From: Amaranthus tricolor
Taxonomy: Eukaryota; Streptophyta; Magnoliopsida; Caryophyllales; Amaranthaceae
NCBI RefSeq assembly: GCF_026212465.1
Contig: NC_080047.1
Location: 42,006,422-42,070,421, forward strand
Length of the DNA stretch: 64,000 nucleotides
Reading direction: 5' to 3'
Shown: positions 10,187 to 22,121 of the stretch, in pieces
Layout: each line of letters opens with the position of its first letter
Position numbering within the stretch: position 1 is the stretch's first letter
The notes under the pieces: model-generated
The model's input: the letters and a program-made list of their open reading frames with translations, nothing else
Told to the model about the DNA's origin: nothing
Database searches by the model: none
Translations under genes and position numbers: made by a program

Positions 10187-13100
10187 CTGGGTATGCCAAG
10201 AATTTGAAGGTTTTTTGGTCTGAGAATAAAAAATGTATGATGATGCAGTTCTTAGGAGATATCAAGCAGTTCACTGGCTAGAATGTGTTGTGGGTCCTCT
10301 TGGTATACCTGCTGAACCATCAGAAAGAGACTTCATTTCTTGCTTAAGAAATGGAATCATTCTTTGCAATGTAATTAATAAAATTCAACCTGGGTGCATA
10401 CCAAAGGTATCAATTTCCACCTTTTTAGAGTCCAATTTTGTTTAGTTTTGAAAATTTATTGAGATAATTAAATGCTTATGATTTTGCATTTAAGACAATG
10501 AACATGTTGTATGTAAAGGGCAAATCTAGGCATTGGGCTCGGTGTGACGGGATTCGTTAATTGGTAAATTGAAAAAAATGAATTGTGGTCGCTTTTGGAC
10601 TATTTTTGGGCAAATTTGAGCGAATTGCAAATTCAAAAAGTGAATTATATTACACTGATCAGTAGTGGTGTATAAAACATACCGGAAGACCCGAAAGTTA
10701 CCTGACATTGTAACCGAATTCGATTTGATCCGACATCAAAAATGATTTACAATCATGTAAAAACAATATGCACGTAAAACCCAATTTCAAACCGACCCGA
10801 AACACCTAACCCAAAACAACGTAATTACCTGAATGAACACCTCTACTGATAACGCTACTTAGGCTATGACCAAGTCATTTAATTATAAGTTTTTCTTCTT
10901 TTTTAAAAATAAAAGTTCAATTACTATTAATTTGTGTAATACTCCATATAAACACAGAAATGGTAGTCAAATTAGTTCATCGTACCTGTATAGATAGTGT
11001 TCAACACACCCTATACTAGTGTCATGGATTCGTCCATGGTTGTGGCTCTAATTTTGTTTTTTTGTTGTTTAAGTAACTTTTCTGTGGGACTATTGGGATT
11101 TTTTTTGAAGGTTGTGGAGAATAATGAACCAATAGCTTCTGAATCAACAATATGGGATTCGAAACCATTGCCTGCTTATCAATACTTTGAGAATGTCAGG
11201 AATTTCCTCATGGCTGTCAAACAATTGAAGCTTCCTGCTTTTGAAGCTTCTGATCTAGAAAGAGTAATATTACCTAACCACAATTTTCTTTTAATTTTTT
11301 TGATTGATTTTGTTATCCTTAACTTTACATAACAAGAATATGTGACCATTCTTAACATGATGGTTCCTGACCCTAGGCAAGAAGGTAAGATAAACATTTG
11401 CATAGGCCTCGGAATTAGAAAATGGCCAAATACCTCATTTTAGCAATGTTTTTATATAGGACATACAAAATCGTTTGTAAAATTATAACTTTACTTTTGC
11501 CAAACACCCATTAAAGACCGAAATTTACCTTCTATAGAAGGGCCGAATTCTTTCATTTTGCCTAGGGTCTATAAAATGTTAGAAACGACACTGATTCTCA
11601 ACAAACTATAAGGTTAATTGTTCTTTGGTTTCGGATTATAGTAAAATTATAGTATCATGTGCACTTTTTATTATGAATATGATATGATATAAAGTTGAAG
11701 AATATGTTCGCTATCAAGAGTCACTCGTAAACAGTCCCTTCGTTTATACAAGAACAAGTTTAGGTACATACGAACTCCCTCAAATTTCACCTAGGTGACT
11801 AAGAACTGTTAGGCCATTACAATTAGTCACATGCACCCCATGGGCCTACTCATGTGGACATACCCACGAGGCATCCGTGGCTCAGGCCCACAAACCCATT
11901 GGCAATGAACGTTGAATTGCATATACACTTGATGAGGTTCACTCTTTCCCAAAACCATATAGTATCAGGACGATTACCCACCTAACATTTTATAGAAGTC
12001 CACAACCCGCTTAATGTAATTGAGTAATTGAATATTGTTTGCTTGGATAACAAATTCTTCAATCCTATCATGTTTCATTTGATCTTGATCTTATACTTAC
12101 GTTTAGTTATGAACAATTCAGGAGAATTTTGAGGCAGAGTCTGCAGGTAGGATAGCTGACTGCATATTAGCACTAAAATCTTATCATGAATGGAAGGAAT
12201 GGAGTGGAGGGAATGGATTTTACAAGCATGTAAATGTTAAATCTCCGCTCGTTCTGAAATCTTCTTCCAAGAGCTCGTCTAGGCCTTCAAGCATGATTTC
12301 TGCTGATAAGTCTTCTGTGGATGAAAAACAGTTTCTCACTGGTATCTTTACTCCCTATTCTGTATCAGATTTTGACATATTTGTACATGTTCTGTATTCT
12401 TTTCTTTTAGCAAATACTCATTTAGGATGCACATTTTGATAAATTTGTTAATGAGTTTGTACACAATAAGACTCATATAAGAGGAGAGTTGGCTGCACAT
12501 AAATCCGATGAGGAGTAGCCTATTAAGTATATATGTTAGACAACTTCTCTCTAATTCTTCGATGTCGGATCACATGTGGGCTATTTTCCAACGCATTTGA
12601 CATCAATGAAGAATGCTTATAGTAAACCATGCTAGAGGCTCAATGAAATTGATCATCATAATGTTTATGATGTTAGCCAGACCATTCAATTTTTTGTTTT
12701 CATTTTTCAAGTCGATTTTTGGGTGAAATTTGTTTGGTTTGTTGAATATTGTTAAGGAGAGAATCTATTTGCCATATACTCTATAACCCCCTATCCTTTT
12801 GGATTTTCTATATTGTGCAAATCAAAGTCAGAGTTTTTAGATGTTGTATAGCAAAATCAAAGGGACACATGAAATTCAACAAGAACGTTTTGTAGCCTTG
12901 ATTAAATCCTTCTTTAATTTCAACATACACTGACCAACGAGAATCTAGGTCTAAGCTTGCCTAGATCATGGTCTGAGTCATTTGATTAAAAATCCTATTA
13001 ATATTTACTTGAATAAAATATAAGATAGAAAAATGATAGCCGTGTTGGCTCAGCACACATACAGATATGAGTGGTGTATTCAACAAGAATGTTTGGTAGC

Positions 13101-16100
13101 CTTGATTCCATCCTTCTTTAATTTCAACATACACTGACCAACGGGAATCTAGGTCCGAGCTTGCCTAGACCATGGTCTGGTTCATTTGACTAAAAATCCT
13201 ATCAATATTTACTAGTATTTTATTAACATATGAGATAGAAAAATGATAGTCGAGTTGGTTCAGCACACATGCAGAGATGAGTTGGTTCAGCACACACGAG
13301 TATCCTAGATTCACACCCTTATCACTTACCCCCTCATTGTTTCACTTTTGTAGATTCCATAGTCAAGTCACTTGCAAATCATTTGGTTGAATCAAAGGAA
13401 AACATCAATGCTAATTTTCTTTCTTCCTTACAAAATAGAAGCCAGGTACAACACCTGCCTTTCTCCCTTCTCACCATATAAAAACTTATCATTCCATGAA
13501 TATTACAAACTCATATTGTGTTGCTCTTTGTGACAGGAACAAGTCCAAATATTTAGTGAGATTTTGTCTAGGTGTTTAAATGAGAAACTAGAAGACAAAT
13601 TTCCTATGGTTGGTCGTACTTTCCTGCTATTTCTGTACTTAAATGCACAATGCATTGCAAGTGTTGACTGATTTCTGCTAATTATGTTCAGCTAAAACAT
13701 TCCTCTCAAGATAGCTTAGGGAAAGCGGGTGGATCACGTGTTCTAGCATCGGTCCTGAAAGAAAATGTATCTCTTCAAAATACTCAAGAGGTATTATAAT
13801 GTATTTCGGCACTTCTATTCATGTATTCTTATACATACGATTGGACAAGAAAATGGCATAGTAAATGTCTAAATGATAAGGAAGAAAATGTCATATGTGT
13901 AATTCACATGTATTAAGGTAAAACCATTTGCTCAAAGATTTATGCATTTTGTTGAATGATTGGAGTAGCATCATTGTTGTTGCCAAAGTGACCTTGTTGT
14001 GCAAAGACGGAGTATAAGTGAATCTATAAGAAAAAATAGAAGTTGGAACTCGGTGGGCTATAGAGGGCAAGGAAGAACGTAAATGATTTGGAGGGCTGGA
14101 GTGGAAAAGGATATGAAAGATTTGGACTTACAGATTGAGATGTTAGAAAATCAGAATGAATGGATAAGAAGAACTCATGTGGACAACCAATAGTATTGAT
14201 CTGTTGATTCATGTGGCCGACCCCAATTTGTTGGGATTTAGGCTTTGGCAACTATGCTATAGCAACATCTAATTCTCCAATCCTCATACCAAACTTATTT
14301 TCTTAATTCGTTGCAGAACCATGAAGATGCGACGAGAAAAGGTAACAAGGATCGTTGGTGTATGTTACGAAGTCAAGAAAGGGACCTTTCAGTAAGCATT
14401 CTTGCCACCCTTAACCATAGTTTAAGAGAATGTTTATGATCAAAACGTTTCTACGAAGATAAACGACACTGATTATTGTTGTTCTTAATACAGCATATTA
14501 AAGCTTTATGGCACAAGACAAAGACAGAATTCGGAGATTTTCAGTCTCAGCTGTTGAATGATTTGATTCAATTAGGTGAGCTATTGTATTTGTATTAGCC
14601 CGAGTTCTGAAAAGGTAAATTGTATGTACTAATTCTTCGTGTTGTTCAGGAAGTCTTGTTGAAGAGATGTCCGGCCCTGCACTTGGTTACCAAAAAGTGA
14701 TCCAAGAGAATCGGAAGCTATACAACATGGCCCAAGACTTAAAGGGTGAGTAGTCCAAAATGGTTAATTCTCGATACAGAAGCGAAGAATGTGGTTGATT
14801 TCCTAATGTTTTTACAGGAAATGTCAGAGTCTACTGCAGAATCAGACCCATGCTCGATACAGACGCGAAGAATGTGGTTGATTTTGTTGGGCAAGATGGA
14901 TCCATAGGGGTAATGGATCCATCAAAACCAAGACTAGATGGAAGAAAAGTTTTCCAGTTTAACCAGGTGTATGGTCCAACAGCTACACAAGGTACTTAAA
15001 TGCCTGATTGTTCATCACTAGGGATGACAAGCGGATTCATGGGTTTCGCACCATGAACTTGGTGGGTAGTGGGTGGATATGGGTCTGAAAACTCTTATCC
15101 CACATGGATAATGGGTAGATAGTGGGTATAAGGTCTTACCCGCCACATATCCACACGCCCCATCAAGATATCGCGTTTGTTATAAGCATCTAACTTATTT
15201 CGGCTGAACTTTCATTTCCAACAGATGAGCTGTTTAAGGAAATCCAGCCATTAATCAGGTCTGTCATGGATGGCTTTAATGTCTGCATTTTGGCTTATGG
15301 CCAAACTGGTTCGGGCAAGACACACACTATGGTAAGATTGCGTACTTGCTATGTTCGTGTAGATTAACATTGTAAGCGACTACAGATGAAAATCCTACTT
15401 ATGTGTATGATGTGTGACGAATGTTCTATTTTTAGTATGGCTCGGAAAAGGAGACAGGCGTGAACTTCTTAGCTTTGAATGACCTCTTCCAAACTGCTGG
15501 TAGGAGGCTGAACGTAACTTATGACGTGTGTGTCCAAATGGTTACGATATACAATGAACAAGTGCAAGATCTTTTAGCTGAAGATTCTGCTTCGGATGGT
15601 GAATCGAGTCTTTTGGATATAACATTCCATTCTGTAAAGTCACATATCGATGCTATCGAGTTAGTGAAATCCGGGGAAAGAAAACATATTTCAAAGATCA
15701 ACAGCTTAAGCTGTCATTCTCATAGGTCAGTGAGCATCCAATTCTTCTAGTGCTGATATTAGAGGTGTGCAACAGGTCGAGTGCCCCCTGGGCCCTGGGC
15801 CTGACCCTTTATTAGACAAGCTTTTAACGGGTCGGACCTTTAATGGGCCGGGTATTAAGGTCAATAACTTAGAATGAATCTGATGATCATTTTCCGTCTC
15901 ATGCAGTGTCGTAGCTATACACGTGCAAGGTAAGGATACAGCAGGAAACGTTTTGCGTGGTTGCCTGCACTTGGTCAATCTTGCAGCTAGCGGAGAGGAT
16001 GACAAATCACTCGCGGAATTTGAGGATGTTATCGCATCGTTCTCTCAGAAAACTCCCAATATTTGTCAAAGAAATAGTAAAATTACTTCACTCTTGCAAG

Positions 16101-17793
16101 ATGGTTTAGGTAATACTTTTTGTAACTTCTTTCATTCTTTTCTCTTAGGCAAGTTTTCACATATATTATGCATTGCAACATAAATTGTAGGACGAAATGC
16201 AAAGGTAGTGGTGCTCGCGCATGTGATTCCAGATGGGGACAAGTTCGCTGAGACGATGAGTACCTTACGGTTCGCACAAAAGGTCTCGTCTGTTGAGCTT
16301 GGAGTTGCTCAGTCCAATAGAAAAAACATAGAAGTAATGGAACTAAAAGAAGAGGTATTAGTTTTTTTACTCCAAGTCTAGTTATTTGTGGCCCCCACCT
16401 AGACGGGGTTTGGAGGGTTGGATATGCACAACCTTACTTGATAACAAAGAAGTTGTTTCGGTTGATCATTGGCAGCAAACATCATCTGCAGCTTCACATA
16501 AACAAGAAGTGCACGTGAATAAATGAGTCATTTTAATGTAGTTTGCTATAAATCGAAAGACCAAAGCCAAAAAACAGTTTTTTTACATCTTTGAAATTTT
16601 CATACAGATTGAAATTCTAAAGAGTGCATTGGGTGAGAAGGATGCTCGAAGTCCAAAGCCAAACAGACAACTAAGATCCCCTTGTGATAAAGCAAGACTA
16701 ACCATCGAGAAAACACCTGTAAAATCACGAAGATTGAGCATCGAAAGTATGAAATCAGAGAAGCTGGAAAAATCGCCTTTGTCGAAACCAAGGCCAACAG
16801 ACAAACTCCCTAATGGCACAACAGGTAGCAGCAAAGGTCCCAAGTCACCAGGCGAAAAACTAAAGCTTGACGGGTCTTACCCAAGATCCCGAAGGTTGAG
16901 CATTGAAAATCCTACGATTGTAAGAAGTGAGAAAAAACAAAAGCTGAAGGAACCAAAAACTCCCCAAAGAACTCGACGATTGAGCATTGAGAATCCGAAT
17001 TCTATGAAGCCTATTCCAGACATCCGAAAGAGTACTAAAACCCCACAAGCTTCTCTTCGAGCTAGAAGATTAAGCTTGGAAGGTCCGAAGAATTTGACAA
17101 CAAAAGACCGGTTGCATTCAGCTGAAGTTGTTATAAGTTCTAAGGACTATATGAGCATCATGGAGTTTCCGAAGAGCCCACAACCTGCAGCTCTTAATAG
17201 ACCGACTTTCACAGATTGTGCTACGAGATTTCCAACAGTACAACAAACTCCGAAAACACCAGAACAGCAAAAACACGGCTCAAACGAAAAACAAACTCCC
17301 AGCATTGTAAAAAGGACTAATAAAAAGGGGTCACAAATCAAAAGATCCCTTAGAACTATCGGGAAGTTGATCAATGGCTCTGAGAAAAGGTACGAGATGT
17401 TTTTCTTTGCTTGACCGATTCATGTACTTTCACAGGGTACTAACATCGGCCTATTTTGTGAGTCTATAGGAACCAACAAAAGGCGGTGGAATCACCATCA
17501 ATAAATAATGTTCGTGAAGCAAAATCACCCATAACAGGTAAAGCGAGGGCACTAAGGAGACAGTCCCTTACCGGACTACCTCCACCACCAGGATCAGATC
17601 GGAGATCTTCTCTTGGAAGCACATCGACTGATGCTCGTAAGTGGAAACTTGTCCTAGTTCACGGGTTGGCTTACTTTTTAGTAGTGTTACTTACGATATT
17701 TTATATCTTCTTTTAGGTCCGACTGACAGTAGGAATGCAACAACTCCTCCGTCAGTGCACTCATCGACCAAGATAACAAGTCGTTGGATGTAA
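9752..17793 (+). CDS. Calponin-homology kinesin-14 with a degenerate motor
   Basis: An upstream leader exon (donor at 9650) appears to precede exon 9752-9828, whose ATG is at 9759. Coding exons follow: 10249-10406, 11111-11263, 12122-12341, 13354-13445, 13537-13608, 13692-13790, 14317-14391, 14494-14575, 14650-14745, 14818-14991, 15225-15331, 15436-15725, 15907-16109, 16191-16354, 16608-17389, 17470-17636 and 17717-17793. All join in frame (3081 nt, 1026 aa). Residues about 27-150 are a CH domain ([21 protein letters not shown]), and the motor starts at 373 ([11 protein letters not shown]). The P-loop GQTGSGKT (456-463) is intact. Switch I reads SCHSHS instead of SSRSHS, switch II reads NLAASGE (587-593) instead of DLAGSE, and the helix-4 stretch after it is shortened. 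The tail has four RRLS-type repeats. It is expected to bind microtubules and actin, probably without normal ATP-driven motility (inference). Confidence 0.9.
10149..10196. repeat. Poly(T) tract in kinesin intron
   Basis: A run of 48 T residues sits about 50 bp before the acceptor of the second coding exon. It could be a retroposed poly(A) tail in reverse or a slippage-prone tract; no adjoining retroposon body was recognised. Confidence 0.9.
12430..12610. repeat. Dispersed repeat in kinesin intron, copy 1
   Basis: It shares with 49545-49920, same orientation, the phrases GATAAATTTGTTA, TTGTACACAATAAGAC, AGAGTTG, GGAGTAGCC and TTCTCTCTAATTCTTC. The copy here is shorter and lacks a central block. 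Element type is unknown. Confidence 0.5.
12875..13290. repeat. 204-bp direct tandem duplication in kinesin intron
   Basis: TTCAACAAGAACG at 12875 recurs as TTCAACAAGAATG at 13079. The whole 204-bp unit follows both times (CAACATACACTGACCAACG, GCTTGCCTAGA, AAAATGATAG, CAGCACACAT). Copies differ by scattered substitutions and small indels. The last stretch (TTGGTTCAGCACACA) is repeated a third time near 13280. Confidence 0.85.
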
Positions 17794-18164
17794 AATCGAT
17801 TGTCATAGAGATAGATGTATGTTGCTTCGACTTGAAGCATGTTTTAAACTCGTAAATTGTTGTACGAGGGGTGGCAAAACAGGCCAAACAAGAGCGTTCG
17901 AGGAGGGGACGACTGTAAATAGACAAAACCATCATGTAATTTTGGTGCTCTTATCACAATATTTATTTTTTCAATTAATAGAACTAATTTATGGTTTCTC
18001 ATGTAACCAAATTTCTTGCATCCGAATGTTATAGAAGTATATCAAGCCAGTTGCATACCATACATGATAGAGTACAGCATATTCTAAGCCTGTATGCATC
18101 AGGTTAAGCTTTATAGAGTCTATCACATCAACATTTATATTGTTTTTGGATGAAATATTATATC

Positions 18165-18748
18165 TGTGGTGATTAGTGTGACTTGAAGTCCTTAATTATG
18201 GTTTAATGTGTTATGGTTAAAAGAGGGGTAAAAGGATAAATGTTGATATAAGGAAATAAGGCTTTAAAAGGAAGAATTCATATTTGGAGGCAGAAGAAAA
18301 AGTGGAGTCGGTTTTCCTCATGGCCAAAGGAAGTCGACTCGGCTTTAGGCTCTGGATCGCTTTTCTTGTTCTGTTTTTTCCGGTTTCTTGATTAGCCTTA
18401 GGATTATATGTAAGTGTTAGTCCCTATGTATTATAAATAGGGCTAAACACATAGTTTAGGTGAAATGCTTTCTAAACCTTATTCTCTTTCTACATAATTT
18501 TCTTTACTCTCTATTCTCTTCTTCCTCAATTGTGTTGCTTTTGTTTTTGTTCTTAATTGCTCAATTGGGGTTCTTGGGGTTGCACAAGTTCATTTATGGT
18601 TTTGGGTGTTTTATGTGAGTTTTGTTCTTGAGACTTTACCTTTGATCATTTGGTATTTAGGGGTTTATTTGTTCATTTTCATTTCATGCCCAAGAAAATC
18701 TAACTTGTACTTGAGTATAATTTTGATACAGACATTAATTGGTGTTCA
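18165..18748 (+). mobile_element. Possible LTR remnant
   Basis: The block could start TGTGGTGATT and end GTGTTCACA, with a TATAAATAG motif at 18432-18440 followed by CT-rich sequence, the order expected of U3-R-U5. The flanking bases (ATATC / ATATA) are only an approximate 5-bp duplication. No internal coding region adjoins. The boundaries are uncertain, and the block may be ordinary spacer. Confidence 0.3.
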
Positions 18749-19863
18749 CAATATAGATTCGATGATTTTATATACTTGACCTTACAATTAAATCTGATTT
18801 TGACTTACTTCAAAATAAAATTATAGTTACGTAAAGAGTAATATAAACACAATACTCAATTTTGAAATATATTTAGATATTGACACCTTTAAAGTATACA
18901 TGAGATGGCAATAACTCCTATAACCGTACACGACTTGACCCAACTTTCAAATAAATGAAAAATCCAATGTGAATACAAGACTTGATTATAAACCAACCCA
19001 AAACACTTGATCTGAAATAAACTCAATGATCGAATAAACGCCTCCACATATAAGCTTATTTTTAGTGGACATACAATATCTTAGATTAGTAGTGTAACTT
19101 TTTTTTAAAAAAAAAATCTGCATTTTTTCTTGGCCTACTTGAAAGTAGGTAATACATATACTTGCATTATTTATATTTGAAATGAAAAAGTAAAGTTTGG
19201 TAGGCATATAGGAAGATTTGTCCTTCAAGTCAACCACCCAACTATTCTATTGTACAAAATCAACTAAGCTAAGCGTTTGATTGGCCACCATAATTGAACA
19301 CATTTAGTAACATCATTCCTCAACTTAACACCTTATCACAGCTCACAAAATTTAAAAACGCGCTAAAAATATATTTTACTTCATCTATAACTATAATTAA
19401 AATAAAACACGAATGACATCATTACTTTTAAAATTAATTATATGTCAGAACCTTAATAAAAAATTTTCCTTCAAAACTCAATAATGATGTCATCGTTATT
19501 ATGATTAATATTTATATCTTTAACTTTACTACTTTGTAAGTATGACTATAATATTATCCATATTAATTTATTTTTACTATTTAGGTTATATACTTATATT
19601 ATTTAATGTATTATAAAACTATGTATATTATTTCTTTTTTTTCAATTATTCATAAAATCTTTTCAATTTTATTCATTAAATAATCATAAAATCTTAGGAT
19701 ATAAATATTTCAGAAATTTTAATAAAGTCGTGCATCGCACATGCACTCTCTAGTATTATACCAAATTAATTACTATAATAAAGTATGTTTAAGAAAATGA
19801 CAAATATTCAGTAATAAATATAAAAGAGAATGAATTGTGTGGATATTAAGATAAAATAAATAA

Positions 19864-19868
<5 letters not shown>

Positions 19869-19934
<66 letters not shown>
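19869..19934. repeat. (TA)n microsatellite
   Basis: About 66 bp of uninterrupted TA dinucleotides, preceded by a short TAAA run. Confidence 0.95.
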
Positions 19935-19936
<2 letters not shown>

Positions 19937-21955
19937 ATTAGTAGGAAGTCGTGAATTAATTTTTAAATTTGAAAATAATGCAAAATGAGTTAAAATTGAA
20001 AGAGTATATTAAAGCTAACGGTTACCAAAAACATCTCCACACTTCATTTGTTTACTCATACTCCGAGGTATTCGCCTATTTGGTGAAGTAATTGAGATAA
20101 ATGATGACAATACAACTTAATTGACAATTAATCGAATCAAATAATTAAATAAATAAATAATTAACAACCAACAATCAGCAACCTAAATTAATAACATAAA
20201 AATTTGGACTGAGACCGTTAATTTGGGCCGGCACAATTCGCGAGTGTAACAGCATCACATGCTTTTTCTCGTTTTTTCCATTTTTAGGCATTTATCAATT
20301 TCATTTTAAAGATATCAATTTTAACGTAAAGTAAAACTTAAATATATCAATTAAAATAGAAAATTTCAATTTGGACCTATAAGTAATCAATTTTTACGTT
20401 AAATTGATCAATTTGTACCTAAATGTGGTTCTGTTTTCACAATTTCAGAACGAAGATTAATAAAGTGGTATTATTCTATCACTAGGTATTTACCAGTGTC
20501 ATACGCGGATCGCCTTAGAATAAATAATTTGGTTTTTAACATCTAAGATGGAGTATTTGCCTCATTTCATCACTTGGTATTAACTTTCTTAGAGTTCAAT
20601 CCCTTATTGCAAGAGTAAATGTACATTGTGATGTGAGTTAAAATTAAAGAGAGTGTTTGGTAAAAGAGTGAATTGAGCATTAGTTGGTTGAGGTAATTAG
20701 CTAGTTTAATTGGTAAAATAAGCTAAAAACGTATTTGATAAAATAACTTGTTTATACACCTTATTAAAATGTTGATCACAACTTCACTGTTATTAGGTTC
20801 CCTAACTATTCCATTGCTAAATATGTGGCTTTCTTCTTATAAAATTTGTTTATTAGGTTGTTTTTATTAATAATGTAGGAATAATCATTCTACTTGTGGA
20901 TGTCAGCACAAAAGCTATTTTAATAATGCGGCTTAATCCAACCCGAACCATTTCAAAGATGATATACGTAAACTATAAATGAATTGAGATGCCAATGGAT
21001 AAATCCTCTTTGAAATTACCAAGGATCTAGTGCTTTAAAATTAGATAATCCCCAAAGTTCGGATTGTTAAATCTTAATCAAAAGTTCGGATTTTTAGAAT
21101 TAAATTAATCAAAGTTGAAATGTTTAAAGTAACATTCCATAAAAATGTAACAAAACCTTTTTGAGCCTTTTAAAAACTCCTTTTAAATTCAACCCTCTTT
21201 GAAATTACAAAATCTATTTTGAACCCAAGCTTTATTATGCCCTTTTAAAAATTGTCGGATCAGGGCTGAAAAGCATAGTAATAGATAGATGAATGTTGAA
21301 TAAAACTATCAATAATAGTGTTAAAATATTGCACAATACAAATACTCTTATTCAATGCATACATAATGGTTTTAATGTAACATAAGAGTACTTATACTCT
21401 TTAATGATCGATCAATAATAGTGATATTGGTATTTCCTCAACAATTTCTGTTCATAATGGACTTGAAAATAAAGTTGTAGGTGTAATGTTTGCTTACCCT
21501 GGATGTGAAGGTGGAAGAAGTTTCAATTTCGAATTATGTTTGCCAATTAATTTAATGAATGCTTTTGGAAATGACCAAGAGTTCAAGGCTTCTTTGTTAT
21601 AAAAAAAAATTTGAACTAAAAATGATCAATTCAGATCTTAAAATGATTAATTATGATCAATTATAACTTATAAAAGGTTTCAATTTTAACCTTAAATGTA
21701 TCAGTTATGACCTTAAATAGATTAAGTATTAAGTACATATTAGGAGAAACGTTAATTGGACTGATCAGACTATCCATTTCATAAACAATTAAAAACCAAT
21801 AATCAATTATCAGCAACCCAAACCCAAAACCGGAACGAAACCGACCAATTGACAAACCATCCCATGAGGCCATGATTAAACTGAATTTACAAATTGGGCA
21901 TAAATCTCTTTCCCATGACTTTCCTAACAAGCACCCTTCACCCTTTCCCTCCCTT

Positions 21956-21963
21956 TATAAATA
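21956..21963 (+). promoter_or_regulatory. TATA box of the TFIIB gene
   Basis: TATAAATA lies in a C/T-rich context (CCCTCCCTTTATAAATACCC) 166 bp upstream of the TFIIB ATG. The intervening CT-rich stretch (21975-22050) looks like a transcription start region and 5'UTR. Confidence 0.6.
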
Positions 21964-22121
21964 CCCTCTTACTTACACCCTATTTTTCTCCTCTATTTCT
22001 CCCCCAATTTACCATCCTAGACCAATTTTCTTTCTACCCTATTGATTCTCCAATTGGGAGATTGTAATTCTAATTGTAATTATTTCAATCCAATTTCATT
22101 TATTCGTTTTGAATTTTGAAA

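Larger units (their letters stand above)
17794..21955. other. Spacer between the kinesin and TFIIB genes
   Basis: The first 250 bp or so are the likely kinesin 3'UTR. Beyond it I see an LTR-like block (18165-18748), a TA microsatellite (19869-19934) and AT-rich DNA containing GATCAATTxxxACCTTAAA-type short motifs repeated at 20280-20430 and 21620-21720. No open frame here has a recognisable protein. Confidence 0.45.

Noticed and set aside
15726..15906. The intron after the switch I exon as a possible missed coding segment restoring the motor
   Set aside because: Both splice sites are good, the frame is kept only by removing it, and the intron reads GGGCCCTGGGCC-type repeat sequence unrelated to kinesins. 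The shortened helix-4 region lies inside the next continuous exon.
15727..16005. Minus-strand open frame of 92 codons in the kinesin gene
   Set aside because: It overlaps the switch II exon antisense and a GC-richer intron; the sense exon is clearly coding.
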